Origin: CAYXWH01 sp964468755
GTDB taxonomy: Bacteria; Chloroflexota; Dehalococcoidia; Dehalococcoidales; RBG-16-60-22
Direction of reading: 5' to 3'
Length of the DNA stretch: 19,141 nucleotides
Assembly: GCA_964468755.1 (NCBI GenBank)
Contig: CAYXWH010000037.1
Span: forward strand, 1-19,141
Every line of letters starts with the position of its first letter. The stretch's first letter is position 1. Made by a program: the position numbers and the translations under genes. Below the pieces are notes generated by a model. That model worked only from the letters and a program-made list of their open reading frames with translations, had not been told where the DNA came from and searched no databases. Below are positions 1 through 6,374 of the stretch, piece after piece.

Positions 1-2
1 AA

Positions 3-107
3 AAGATAGCCCCCCTGAAACTCGCGCTGTCGGAATACATGAAGTGGGCGAAGAGGCCATTAACCGATATAGAGCTTAGAGAAATCTTTGAGAAAGTCCT
101 TATCTAG
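3..107 (+). CDS. C-terminal end of an unidentified protein (5'-partial)
   Basis: An open frame enters from the left edge and ends at a TAG at 105-107, giving 34 residues that end in ELREIFEKVLI. The composition (LSEYMKWAKRPLTDIE) looks like a normal soluble protein terminus. No motif identifies the family. A gene ending here fits the start of a non-coding leader immediately downstream. The other two forward frames contain stops in this interval. Confidence 0.5.
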   Translation, partial: KIAPLKLALSEYMKWAKRPLTDIELREIFEKVLI

Positions 108-333
108 GCAGGTATGCGGGCAACTCCCGGCCTATTTAAACGGCGCTTCCCCTGAGAGAGCGCCCGGGGAAGTCCCGTGTTCCGGCTACTCACTTAGCGG
201 CATTGCAGATACGATGCGTGCTGCTGGTACCGTATGAATCCGGTTCCCTGGACAGAGACCTTTGCAGGCTGTAACGCATCTGGCATATACGGCAGATGGT
301 TATGCCATGAAGCTGCTTAACCAAAAGCACAGC

Positions 334-362
334 TTGACAAATAATGGGTTATGATGTACCAT
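334..362 (+). promoter_or_regulatory. Sigma-70-like promoter of the DUF134-Mrp operon
   Basis: A perfect -35 TTGACA lies at 334-339. After a 17-base spacer comes TACCAT at 357-362, a 4/6 match to TATAAT. Transcription would start near 369, leaving a leader of about 60 bases before the ATG at 432. This is the only good promoter seen before the long co-directional operon. Confidence 0.45.
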
Positions 363-370
363 AATTATGG
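359..370. promoter_or_regulatory. 12-bp perfect palindrome, candidate operator
   Basis: CCATAATTATGG reads identically on both strands and overlaps the -10 element and the predicted transcription start. Its AT-rich ATAATTAT core resembles Fur/PerR-type boxes. The operon encodes both a Fur-family protein and a DUF134 DNA-binding protein, either of which could bind here. The assignment is inferential. Confidence 0.4.
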
Positions 371-431
371 ACATAAGTGCAAAATATTATTGCCAAATAC
401 TTAAGCCCCTGACTATAGACGACGGAGAATT

Positions 432-902
432 ATGGGAAGACGGCAATTGTGGCGTAAGGTCAGCTCCATACCACCCATAACGTATTTCAAGCCGGCGGGC
501 ATACCACTGACCACTCTCGGCGAAGTCAATCTTCTTGTTGAAGAGGCCGAGGCAATCCGGCTTAAAGACCTTGAGGAGATGGAACAGGAGGAGTGCGCCA
601 AGAAGATGAATATCTCGAGGACTACCTTCTCTCGCATACTGGATTTAGCCCGGCAGAAAATAGCTGACGCCCTGCTCAATGGTAAAGCAATAAGGATCGA
701 TGGCGGTAATTTTGAAATGGCGGTGCGCCGCTTCAGATGTATAAGCGGTCATGAGTGGGATGTGCCATTTGAAATGATGATATCTAACCCTCCTAAGTTT
801 TGCCCCTACTGTAATACGCCGAGCATCATACCCCTTTCGCCACATGAGACGGGCTGGGGTAGCGGTGGTTGGGGAAGGCGCCGCCGGGGAAGTCATGGCT
901 AG
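432..902 (+). CDS. DUF134/UPF0251 family predicted DNA-binding protein
   Basis: This 156-residue protein has the UPF0251 layout. An N-terminal segment (PPITYFKPAGIPL) is followed by a helix-turn-helix at about residues 46-85 (EECAKKMNISRTTFSRIL). A CxxxH...CxxC zinc-ribbon-like set follows (C103, H107, C124, C127). It ends in a low-complexity Gly/Trp/Arg tail (GWGSGGWGRRRRG), odd for the family but similar in flavour to the tails of the downstream DUF5320 proteins. The ATG has a GGAG Shine-Dalgarno site. It is the first gene of the operon and a probable local regulator. DUF134 proteins are known neighbours of NifX/NifB-like genes; their ligand is not established. Its own promoter carries a palindrome that it might bind. 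Confidence 0.85.
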   Translation: MGRRQLWRKVSSIPPITYFKPAGIPLTTLGEVNLLVEEAEAIRLKDLEEMEQEECAKKMNISRTTFSRILDLARQKIADALLNGKAIRIDGGNFEMAVRRFRCISGHEWDVPFEMMISNPPKFCPYCNTPSIIPLSPHETGWGSGGWGRRRRGSHG

Positions 903-946
903 CGGAAGAAGCAAACGTATTCTAAGTGAAAGGCGACGGAGCAGCT

Positions 947-1687
947 ATGAGAATTATTGAAGACCTGCTTTCAACATTGAAGACGGAGGCAAGCGTAACG
1001 GATATACGTTTGGGTCTCTTCCACACTGCGGTGCTGACTCGAAACTGCGGTTTGGCGGCGACACTCCCGCGCGATTCCCTCAATCAGGAGCAACCGTCGG
1101 TAAGGGAGCCTGGTCTCCTGTTAAGTAAGAGCGCATTGGAGCTGTCCCGAATGGTTTATTCCCAGTCTATACTCGAGGCAGCTATAGGCATGGCTACCAT
1201 CAATTCATTACTCGAGATTGACGATGAGTGCTGCCAGAACCTCAATGCCCGAGACCTGATTGCCGGAGAAGGCACGGGCAAAAAGGTAGCTATTGTCGGT
1301 CATTTCCCCTTTGTAACCATGCTCCGCAAGGTAGCGCAAGAACTCTGGGTGATTGAGAAAAACCCGAGGGAAGGAGACCTTACCGATACCGAAGCGGAGA
1401 ATTTCATTCCCGAGGCAGATGTTGTGGGTATAACCGGCACAGCGTTTACCAATCACACTATTGAGCACCTGCTGGAGTTATGTAACCCAAAGGCTTACGT
1501 GGTGGTCGTGGGAGGCACATCTCCATTATCACCGGTCGTCTTTGATTACGGAGTTAGCGCCATATCAGGCACAAAGGTGATTGACCCTGATCTGGCCCTC
1601 CGCTGCGTGAGCCAGGGAGCCACCTACCCACAGATCAGGGGGACCCGGCAGCTCACTATGACAAGAAACAGGGGACAGGCATGTTGA
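947..1687 (+). CDS. DUF4213/DUF364 Rossmann-like protein, putative heavy-metal chelation family
   Basis: The protein is about 246 residues. The N-terminal half (IIEDLLSTLK...LGLFHTAVL) matches the enolase-N-like DUF4213 region. The C-terminal half is a DUF364 Rossmann-type domain with the motifs KVAIVGHFPF, ADVVGITGTAFTNHT and VVVVGGTSPLSPV. The family is annotated as putative heavy-metal chelation, but its reaction is unknown. I chose ATG 947 because GGAG sits five bases upstream. An in-frame GTG at 926 has no ribosome-binding site and would add seven residues. The 3' end overlaps the Fur gene by 7 bases, implying translational coupling. The metal-related annotation fits the neighbouring Fur and NifX genes. 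Confidence 0.75.
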   Translation: MRIIEDLLSTLKTEASVTDIRLGLFHTAVLTRNCGLAATLPRDSLNQEQPSVREPGLLLSKSALELSRMVYSQSILEAAIGMATINSLLEIDDECCQNLNARDLIAGEGTGKKVAIVGHFPFVTMLRKVAQELWVIEKNPREGDLTDTEAENFIPEADVVGITGTAFTNHTIEHLLELCNPKAYVVVVGGTSPLSPVVFDYGVSAISGTKVIDPDLALRCVSQGATYPQIRGTRQLTMTRNRGQAC

Positions 1688-2115
1688 TGCAGCGGAGCAC
1701 GGAACAGCGTCAAATAATACAGAGCATCCTTCAGCAAGCTGACGGGCATCTGGATGCGGATAAGATTTATCAGCAGGCCCGCCAGAGGTCACCCAGAATC
1801 AGCCTGTCTACTGTGTACCGTAACCTGCAGTTGTTCAAGGAGATGGGCTTGGTTGAGGAGCATCAATTTGGCAGTCGTCGATATTATGAACCTACTCCCC
1901 AGGCCAAGCATCACCACCTGGTATGTCTGGGCTGCGGCCGTGTATTTGCGTTCACCTGTCCGTCAACAGAAAGGCTCAAGTCCATGCTAAGCAAAGAGGA
2001 AGGGTTCAAGGTGACCGATGCCAATGTGCATCTTGCCGGCTATTGCCCGGAGTGTCAGCAGCGCCTGACCGCTCGTGCTGCTGAGAAACGACAATATCTT
2101 GTCAAGAGGAGGTGA
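1681..2115 (+). CDS. Fur-family metalloregulator (first copy)
   Basis: This 144-residue protein has the full Fur architecture. The winged-helix DNA-binding domain contains the typical recognition region ISLSTVYRNLQLFKEMGLV (about residues 40-58). It is followed by the HHHLVCLGCG metal/dimerisation segment and two structural zinc CxxC pairs (C82/C85 and C122/C125). Whether it senses iron, zinc, manganese or peroxide cannot be told from sequence alone. It is made inside the operon, overlaps the DUF364 gene at its start, and its stop lies within the Shine-Dalgarno site of the next gene. The operon promoter palindrome at 359-370 is a candidate binding site. A paralogue lies at 16233-16688. Confidence 0.9.
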   Translation: MLMQRSTEQRQIIQSILQQADGHLDADKIYQQARQRSPRISLSTVYRNLQLFKEMGLVEEHQFGSRRYYEPTPQAKHHHLVCLGCGRVFAFTCPSTERLKSMLSKEEGFKVTDANVHLAGYCPECQQRLTARAAEKRQYLVKRR

Positions 2116-2120
2116 GCGTC

Positions 2121-2330
2121 ATGTGGCCATGGTATGGGTACCGGCACCCCTGGGGATGGCACTGGCACAGGCGATGGTGGACTCCGCCTTTTGCCTGGCC
2201 CTGGCCATCGATGCCCAGGGAGGATGAGATAGCCATGCTGGAAGAGCAGGCGAAAGTACTTGAACGTGAGATGGAAAGCATCAAGAAAAGACTCGAAGAT
2301 TTAAAGAAACAGGAGGTGAAAAATGCCTAA
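2121..2330 (+). CDS. Small Trp/Pro/His-rich DUF5320-like coiled-coil protein
   Basis: The product has 69 residues. The N-terminal half is extraordinarily rich in Trp, Pro, His and Arg (MWPWYGYRHPWGWHWHRRWW). The C-terminal half is a charged amphipathic helix with heptad character (EDEIAMLEEQAKVLEREM...RLEDLKKQE). ATG 2121 was chosen because AGGAGGTG lies six bases upstream; a GTG at 2112 falls inside that site. The 3' end overlaps the next gene by 8 bases. It resembles the small DUF5320-type proteins encoded next to it and has the same tail type. The function is unknown. The His-rich segment could bind metal, which is an inference. Confidence 0.75.
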   Translation: MWPWYGYRHPWGWHWHRRWWTPPFAWPWPSMPREDEIAMLEEQAKVLEREMESIKKRLEDLKKQEVKNA

Positions 2331-2673
2331 CGGATTTGGACGAGGAAGAGGCTTCGGACGAGGAGGATGGGGCATGGGCATGGGCTTTGGCTTCCGTGGT
2401 TCATCCCCTCCCTGGCCCTATGTGGGTAGAGGTAGAGGCGGACTGCCCCGGTGCGGCTACTTCTTGAGTGGAGCCGGTGCTCCTCCTTCACCCTGGCCAT
2501 ACCAGACTCCCTTCTATGGTCAAGAACCGGAGGCTCCCGGATATACACCCTTTACGCCTCAAATGACCGGGGGAGAGGAGATTGACTACCTGAGAAGCCA
2601 GGCGGAAGCGATAAAAAGCCAGCTCGAGCAGATAGACTCAAGAATGCAAGACCTCGAGAGAGAGCAGAAGTAA
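2323..2673 (+). CDS. Small DUF5320-like protein, Gly/Arg/Phe-rich head and coiled-coil tail
   Basis: This 116-residue protein starts with a Gly/Arg/Phe/Met-rich segment (GFGRGRGFGRGGWGMGMGFG), continues through a Pro/Tyr-rich linker, and ends in a heptad-like helix (EEIDYLRSQAEAIKSQLEQI). A strong AGGAGGTG site lies just upstream and the start overlaps the previous gene. The layout of low-complexity head plus short coiled coil is shared with its neighbours, suggesting co-assembly. Its sequence is close to the DUF5320 family in style but lacks the canonical head of the next gene. The function is unknown. Confidence 0.75.
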   Translation: MPNGFGRGRGFGRGGWGMGMGFGFRGSSPPWPYVGRGRGGLPRCGYFLSGAGAPPSPWPYQTPFYGQEPEAPGYTPFTPQMTGGEEIDYLRSQAEAIKSQLEQIDSRMQDLEREQK

Positions 2674-2700
2674 TAATCCAATGCTTTAAGGAGGTGAACT

Positions 2701-2997
2701 ATGCCAGGATTTGATGGTACCGGCCCTATGGGAATGGGACCAATGACAGGAGGTGGCAGAGGTTTCTGCGCTGTGCCTCTACAGTCGGCACCTCCGGGAT
2801 ATGCCGGGATGGGATTTCGCACGCCCTACCCGTACGCGGTACCTTCGGGCGTACCTTACTATGGAGCCCCACCGCTTGTTCCACAAATAACGCGGGAGGA
2901 AGAGCTGGATTACATGAAGAGACTGGCTCAGTCCATGAGGAATGACCTGAAGGATATAGAGGCGAGGATACAGGTTATAGAAAGTAAGAAGGGATAA
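2701..2997 (+). CDS. DUF5320 domain-containing protein
   Basis: The 98-residue product begins with the diagnostic DUF5320 head MPGFDGTGPMGMGPMTGG followed by GRGFC. A Pro/Tyr-rich linker leads to a C-terminal amphipathic helix (EEELDYMKRLAQSMRNDLKDIE). DUF5320 proteins are small proteins of unknown function often found beside NifX/NifB-like and Mrp-like genes in anaerobes. The Shine-Dalgarno site AAGGAGGTG is excellent. The tail resembles those of the two previous and the next gene products, supporting a shared oligomer. Confidence 0.85.
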   Translation: MPGFDGTGPMGMGPMTGGGRGFCAVPLQSAPPGYAGMGFRTPYPYAVPSGVPYYGAPPLVPQITREEELDYMKRLAQSMRNDLKDIEARIQVIESKKG

Positions 2998-3006
2998 GGA
3001 GGAACC

Positions 3007-3657
3007 ATGAAGATTGCTATTTCGTCTACCGGCCCCAGCCTAGATGCTGAGGTTGACCCCCGCTTCGGGCGCTGCCGGTATTTTATCATTGCCGACCCGG
3101 AAACAATGGAATTCGAAGCAGTGGACAACTCCAGCGCCACGGCAGCCGGCGGAGCCGGTATTTCAGCCGGTCAGTCTATTGCCGATAAGGGTGTAGAAGC
3201 AATACTTACCGGGAACTGCGGGCCCAATGCCTATCAGGTACTGTCCGCTGCTGGTATCCAGATAATAACCGGTGTTTCCGGTAAAGTGAAGGACATTATT
3301 GAAAGCTACCGGTCAGGAAAGTATAAGGCTAGCGCCCAAGCCAATGTGCCCGACCATTTCGGTATGGGCGGCATGTCCGGAATGGGAGGTGGCTCCGGCA
3401 TGGGAGGTGGCTCCGGCATGGGAGGTGGCATGGGCATGGGAAGAGGCATGGGTATGGGAAGAGGAATGGGTATGGGCCGCGGCATGGGAAGAGGAATGGG
3501 CATGGGGGCTGGTATGACCCCACCCGTCAACCCAATGCCGCAACCACCAAGCCCGGATCAGGAAATCCAGACGCTCAAAGACCAAGCCCAGGCGATGGCG
3601 CAGCAGCTAGCTGAAGTCCAGCGCCTTATTGAGGAGTTGGAAAAGAAACAAAAATAA
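3007..3657 (+). CDS. NifX/NifB-type Fe-Mo cofactor-binding domain protein with Gly/Met-repeat and coiled-coil tail
   Basis: Residues 1 to about 105 form a dinitrogenase iron-molybdenum cofactor-binding domain (PF02579 type), with MKIAISS, VDPRFGRCRYF and the LTGNCGPNA loop (C23, C71). Residues about 119-170 are an almost pure Gly/Met repeat with Ser and Arg. After a Pro linker, residues 183-216 form a heptad helix like the tails of the three preceding genes. The stand-alone family is usually about 110-130 residues, so this is a clear fusion. Small NifX-like proteins bind or carry metalloclusters in nitrogenase systems, but no nitrogenase is present here. A Met-rich repeat could bind soft metals such as Cu(I), which is an inference. 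AAGGAGG precedes the ATG. Confidence 0.85.
   Translation: MKIAISSTGPSLDAEVDPRFGRCRYFIIADPETMEFEAVDNSSATAAGGAGISAGQSIADKGVEAILTGNCGPNAYQVLSAAGIQIITGVSGKVKDIIESYRSGKYKASAQANVPDHFGMGGMSGMGGGSGMGGGSGMGGGMGMGRGMGMGRGMGMGRGMGRGMGMGAGMTPPVNPMPQPPSPDQEIQTLKDQAQAMAQQLAEVQRLIEELEKKQK
3361..3516 (+). repeat. In-frame Gly/Met-coding tandem repeat
   Basis: The segment is built from short in-frame units. ATGGGAGGTGGCTCCGGC occurs at 3382-3399 and again at 3400-3417, followed by a partial third copy. A run of related ATGGGTATGGGAAGAGGA-type units continues to about 3516. It encodes the Gly/Met tail of the NifX-domain protein. Near-identical tandem units are prone to slippage, so length may vary between strains. 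Confidence 0.8.
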
Positions 3658-3713
3658 AGGTGAGACAGGTTCATGCCAGTATGGTAATATGCTGACAACA
3701 AGGAGGCAACCGC

Positions 3714-3818
3714 GTGCTGACTTCCCCTCAACTTCACCACGGGGGCGGCGCTTGTAGCCAATCTTGCCCGGAAAAGGCTATTGCTGAGGAATGCCGTGAG
3801 GCAGGCTGTCTCGCCTGA
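3714..3818 (+). CDS. Possible small Cys-rich protein (34 residues)
   Basis: A GTG start lies seven bases after a strong AAGGAGG site (3700-3706 region). The ORF encodes a 34-residue peptide with a His/Gly-rich head (LHHGGGA) and four Cys in the pattern CSQSCPEK...CREAGC. It sits between two NifX-domain genes on the same strand, where a metal-binding miniprotein would fit. There is no recognisable family. The ORF is very short and could be chance, or one half of a frameshifted gene with the next ORF. Confidence 0.35.
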   Translation: MLTSPQLHHGGGACSQSCPEKAIAEECREAGCLA

Positions 3819-3954
3819 AAGAAGCCTGAAATCTCCCGGGTCACTCAAGCTATGCGATGAATCGGAAAGGTATCTTACTGAGGAGAAACAGGCGACCGTC
3901 AGAATACCTTTTAAAGACGGTAAGCCAAAATACGGACTCAAAATAAACCAGTAA
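3796..3954 (+). CDS. Possible small protein (52 residues) overlapping the Cys-rich ORF
   Basis: A GTG at 3796 has GAGGA five bases upstream and opens a 52-residue frame ending 12 bases before the next NifX gene. The C-terminal half (SERYLTEEKQATVRIPF then KDGKPKYGLKINQ) has protein-like composition. The frame stays open upstream of the GTG as far as a TGA at 3718. It overlaps the 34-residue ORF in a different frame, so a frameshift joining the two is possible. The family is not recognised. Confidence 0.35.
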   Translation: MRQAVSPERSLKSPGSLKLCDESERYLTEEKQATVRIPFKDGKPKYGLKINQ

Positions 3955-3966
3955 GCGGAGGTTCCT

Positions 3967-4305
3967 ATGAGGTACGCGATACCGGTAAGCGGCGGTATGG
4001 TCTCACCGCACTTTGGTCACTGTGAGCATTTTGCCCTGATTGACGTTGATGAAGACAGCAAGAAAATAAGCAATAAAGAGCTTGTCGTATCCCCGGGACA
4101 CGAGCCGGGGCTTCTTCCGGAATGGCTGGCAGAGCAGGGCGTTTCCCTGGTGATTGCCGGTGGGATGGGCTCCCGGGCACAGAACCTTTTCCAGCAAAAT
4201 CACATCGGGGTTATTATCGGTACTCTGGAAAGCGACCCGGAGAAAGTCGTTCTGAATTATCTCAATGACCAGCTATCTGTCGGGGATAACATTTGCGACC
4301 ACTAA
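3967..4305 (+). CDS. NifX/NifB-type Fe-Mo cofactor-binding domain protein (stand-alone)
   Basis: This 112-residue single-domain protein has the family signature: MRYAIPVSGGMVSPHFGHCE at the N-terminus (H15, H18, C19) and the VSLVIAGGMGSRAQNLF loop. Length is normal for the family. It is the simple partner of the fused NifX protein encoded upstream. In nitrogenase organisms such proteins carry Fe-S/Mo cofactor intermediates; with no nif genes here the cargo is unknown. GCGGAGG precedes the ATG, and the Mrp-type ATPase gene follows after 22 bases. Confidence 0.9.
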   Translation: MRYAIPVSGGMVSPHFGHCEHFALIDVDEDSKKISNKELVVSPGHEPGLLPEWLAEQGVSLVIAGGMGSRAQNLFQQNHIGVIIGTLESDPEKVVLNYLNDQLSVGDNICDH

Positions 4306-4327
4306 GGTACAAGATTGGAGGGGAAAT

Positions 4328-5332
4328 ATGCCAACCAAGGAGCAGGTAACCAAAAGTCTTGAAGCCGTACTGGTCCCGGCTGTCAAACGCAGCATAGTCG
4401 GCATGAATCTGTTGCAGGAAGTCACTACCTCTGATAAAAAGGTAACTATCACTCTGGCATCTACGGGGCTGATACCAGGCGCACAGGATTGGATCAGGAC
4501 CAAAGCAGAAGAAGCTGTCGGGAAGCTGCCCGAAGTTACTACTGTTGAGGTCGAATACCGCAATGCCAAGGCAAAAGACCTGAACAATATCAGCCACATG
4601 GTTGCCGTGATGAGCGGCAAGGGAGGTGTGGGCAAGTCTTTGATATCAAGCCTGTCCGCCATCGCGCTCAAGCGCAATGGCTATGAGGTGGGCATTCTGG
4701 ACGCCGATATCACCGGCCCAAGCATACCCAAGATGTTCGGTATTAATGTACCGCCGAGCGGTAACGAAGACGGAATACTGCCCGTACCAACCAAATCAGG
4801 CATCGAAGTTATGTCTATCAACCTTCTCCTCCCCGGTGAGGACGAGGCAGTTATCTGGCGAGGCCCTCTTATTGGAAATACCATCAAGCAGTTTGGCCAG
4901 GATGTGCTCTGGGGTAAGCTTGACTATCTGATTGTTGACCTGCCCCCGGGTACCGCGGATGCGCCGCTCACCCTGATGCAGTCCTTCCCAATTTCGGGGG
5001 TAATTGTTGTTTTCACCCCTCAGGACCTGGTTGAGATGATTGTCCGCAAGGCAGTGAACATGGCCCGGAAAATGGAAAAGCGCGTTCTGGGTGTGGTGGA
5101 AAATATGAGTTACCTGTATGTACCTGAGATAGACAAGAGGATTGAGATCTTTGGTAAGAGCCGTGGAGAAGAGATGGCCCGTGCCGCCAATGCGCCACTC
5201 CTCGGTAAGCTGCCCATAGACCCGAATCTAGCCAGTCTCTGCGATGAGGGCGGCATAGAGCGCTATGACGGTGATATCGTAACCAAACTAAGTGAATCTC
5301 TTGTCCAGGCGCTGCCTGCGGTTGCGAAGTGA
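4328..5332 (+). CDS. mrp: Mrp/ApbC (NBP35-like) P-loop ATPase with MIP18 domain, lacking CxxC
   Basis: The 334-residue protein has an N-terminal MIP18/DUF59-like domain (about 1-80) and a deviant Walker A SGKGGVGKS at 96-104. DADITGPSIP and VDLPPGTADAPL switch and Walker B regions follow. Mrp/ApbC proteins bind and transfer [4Fe-4S] clusters through a CxxC pair in the sequence NMSYF.CP.CG. Here that stretch is NMSYLYVPEIDKRIEIFG, so both Cys are replaced (V265, I268). The only Cys in the protein is C305. The MIP18 domain also lacks its usual Cys. It may therefore bind no cluster by the known mode and act as an ATPase or partner for the NifX/DUF5320 proteins. ATG 4328 was chosen for the GGAGGGG site; an upstream in-frame ATG at 4265 lies inside the previous gene. 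Confidence 0.88.
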   Translation: MPTKEQVTKSLEAVLVPAVKRSIVGMNLLQEVTTSDKKVTITLASTGLIPGAQDWIRTKAEEAVGKLPEVTTVEVEYRNAKAKDLNNISHMVAVMSGKGGVGKSLISSLSAIALKRNGYEVGILDADITGPSIPKMFGINVPPSGNEDGILPVPTKSGIEVMSINLLLPGEDEAVIWRGPLIGNTIKQFGQDVLWGKLDYLIVDLPPGTADAPLTLMQSFPISGVIVVFTPQDLVEMIVRKAVNMARKMEKRVLGVVENMSYLYVPEIDKRIEIFGKSRGEEMARAANAPLLGKLPIDPNLASLCDEGGIERYDGDIVTKLSESLVQALPAVAK

Positions 5333-5707
5333 CACCAGGGGAATATCCTGGCTTCGTCACGGGACAATGTTCTAAGTGTACAAGGGCAGTAAGAAACGGG
5401 AAACAAATGGGAGAGTGCTATCTCTCCCCGAGAATTTTGTCGGCGCCAGTATGGGATATAGTTATCTATGATAATCACCTCCCAGAGCTATTTCTATGGT
5501 GCCAGAGGTATAGCTGATTATAAACCCAGAGAAAGAAGCAAGAAGATTATAACAAGCTGACGTGCCACCAGAGTTCAAGCCGTTTCCAGACAATGGTAAG
5601 TCAAGCGTACATGAACTGGATTGAAGGAAACGCAACCTCATGAGGATGTGACATTCCAGGCTATTATCACACAGTATGACCGAGCTAAGCCAGGCTGATA
5701 TACCGGA
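5333..5707. other. Intergenic region between convergent Mrp and methyltransferase genes
   Basis: This 375-base region separates two converging operons. A small hairpin (CCAGG at 5335-5339 pairing with CCTGG at 5347-5351) lies just after the Mrp stop but has no T-run. A 62-codon open frame beginning at GTG 5329 has no convincing ribosome-binding site or family and was not accepted. The remainder shows only short fragmentary frames. No RNA gene was recognised. Confidence 0.45.
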
Positions 5708-6295
5708 TTATTCGGATTTCTGGTACTTTCCCGTGTATTCCGATTTAGATTCCTTATGTTCAAGTTCTTTCAAGCCTGCACCTGAAAGCAAAGCTCGTAT
5801 TTCTTGTACGGGCATCCCATGCGATTCTTTAATCGGTTCCCTGATGAATATCTTGCCGTCCTTATTGAGCAATTTGGCTAATCTATCTGTAATACTTTGC
5901 CTTTCTTCAGGAGCGATGTCGTGCAGAACATGAAAAACAGATATGACGTCGAAGGAGTTCTCCGGTATATCCAGTTTCCTGATATCCCCCGATTTGCATT
6001 CAACATTCGAGTACTTATCCAGCCTCTTTCTAGCCTTCGCTATCCAGTAGCGTGATACATCGACACAGGTCAGATGCCCGTCTTTACTGAGGAGCTTTGC
6101 CAGGCACCGCGAACCGGCCCCACCACCACAGCCGAAGTCAAGCACCCTTTCATTTCCTGTTAATCCGAAAGTCCTGAAATACCGATTGTACATGAGAGGA
6201 CCTCCCAGAAGACCTTTGAGCTTGTCTTCCAGGGAAAATAGAAAAGAGGGGTGCTCGAAATCAATTCCCTTAAACTCATTGTTACTGCTACTCAA
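5708..6295 (-). CDS. Class I SAM-dependent methyltransferase
   Basis: The 195-residue protein has a Rossmann methyltransferase fold. Motif I is VLDFGCGGGAGS (about residues 51-62), the acidic SAM-ribose strand is LTCVDVSRYWIAKAR, motif II is GDIRKLDIPENSFDVISVFH, and LLNKDGKIFIRE follows. The substrate cannot be read from the sequence. Translation probably starts at a TTG, since AGGAG lies seven bases upstream and no ATG is better placed. It is the promoter-distal gene of a run of methyltransferases on this strand, separated from the next by 79 bases. Confidence 0.85.
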   Translation of the reverse strand: MSSSNNEFKGIDFEHPSFLFSLEDKLKGLLGGPLMYNRYFRTFGLTGNERVLDFGCGGGAGSRCLAKLLSKDGHLTCVDVSRYWIAKARKRLDKYSNVECKSGDIRKLDIPENSFDVISVFHVLHDIAPEERQSITDRLAKLLNKDGKIFIREPIKESHGMPVQEIRALLSGAGLKELEHKESKSEYTGKYQKSE

Positions 6296-6374
6296 GACCA
6301 GACTCCTTTCGGGTAGTAATCAATTAGTCATATATTAATTTATTAATTCCGGTTGCTGCAAAGAAATATGCCGT

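Larger units (their letters stand above)
108..431. other. Intergenic leader upstream of the NifX/DUF5320 operon
   Basis: This 324-base stretch has no convincing ORF. It holds a GC-rich hairpin at 146-172 (arms CTTCCCC and GGGGAAG, 13-base loop) with no following T-run, so it is not a classical terminator. The right end carries the promoter and palindrome annotated separately. No known riboswitch class could be recognised. Confidence 0.5.

Noticed and set aside
146..172. Rho-independent terminator after the first gene, or TPP riboswitch from the CTGAGA string
   Set aside because: The hairpin has no T-run, and other TPP-riboswitch core motifs are absent.
3306..3941. Long minus-strand open frames opposite the NifX Gly/Met region and the interval after it
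   Set aside because: They are mirror images of the low-complexity repeat and have Pro/Met or His/Ser runs with no ribosome-binding site or family.
3007..4305. Calling the NifX proteins part of nitrogen fixation
   Set aside because: No nifH, nifD, nifK, nifE, nifN or nifB is present; the domain is shared widely with non-fixing anaerobes.
5329..5517. 62-codon frame starting at a GTG on the Mrp stop, with CSKC
   Set aside because: No usable ribosome-binding site, no family and unremarkable composition; most likely chance.
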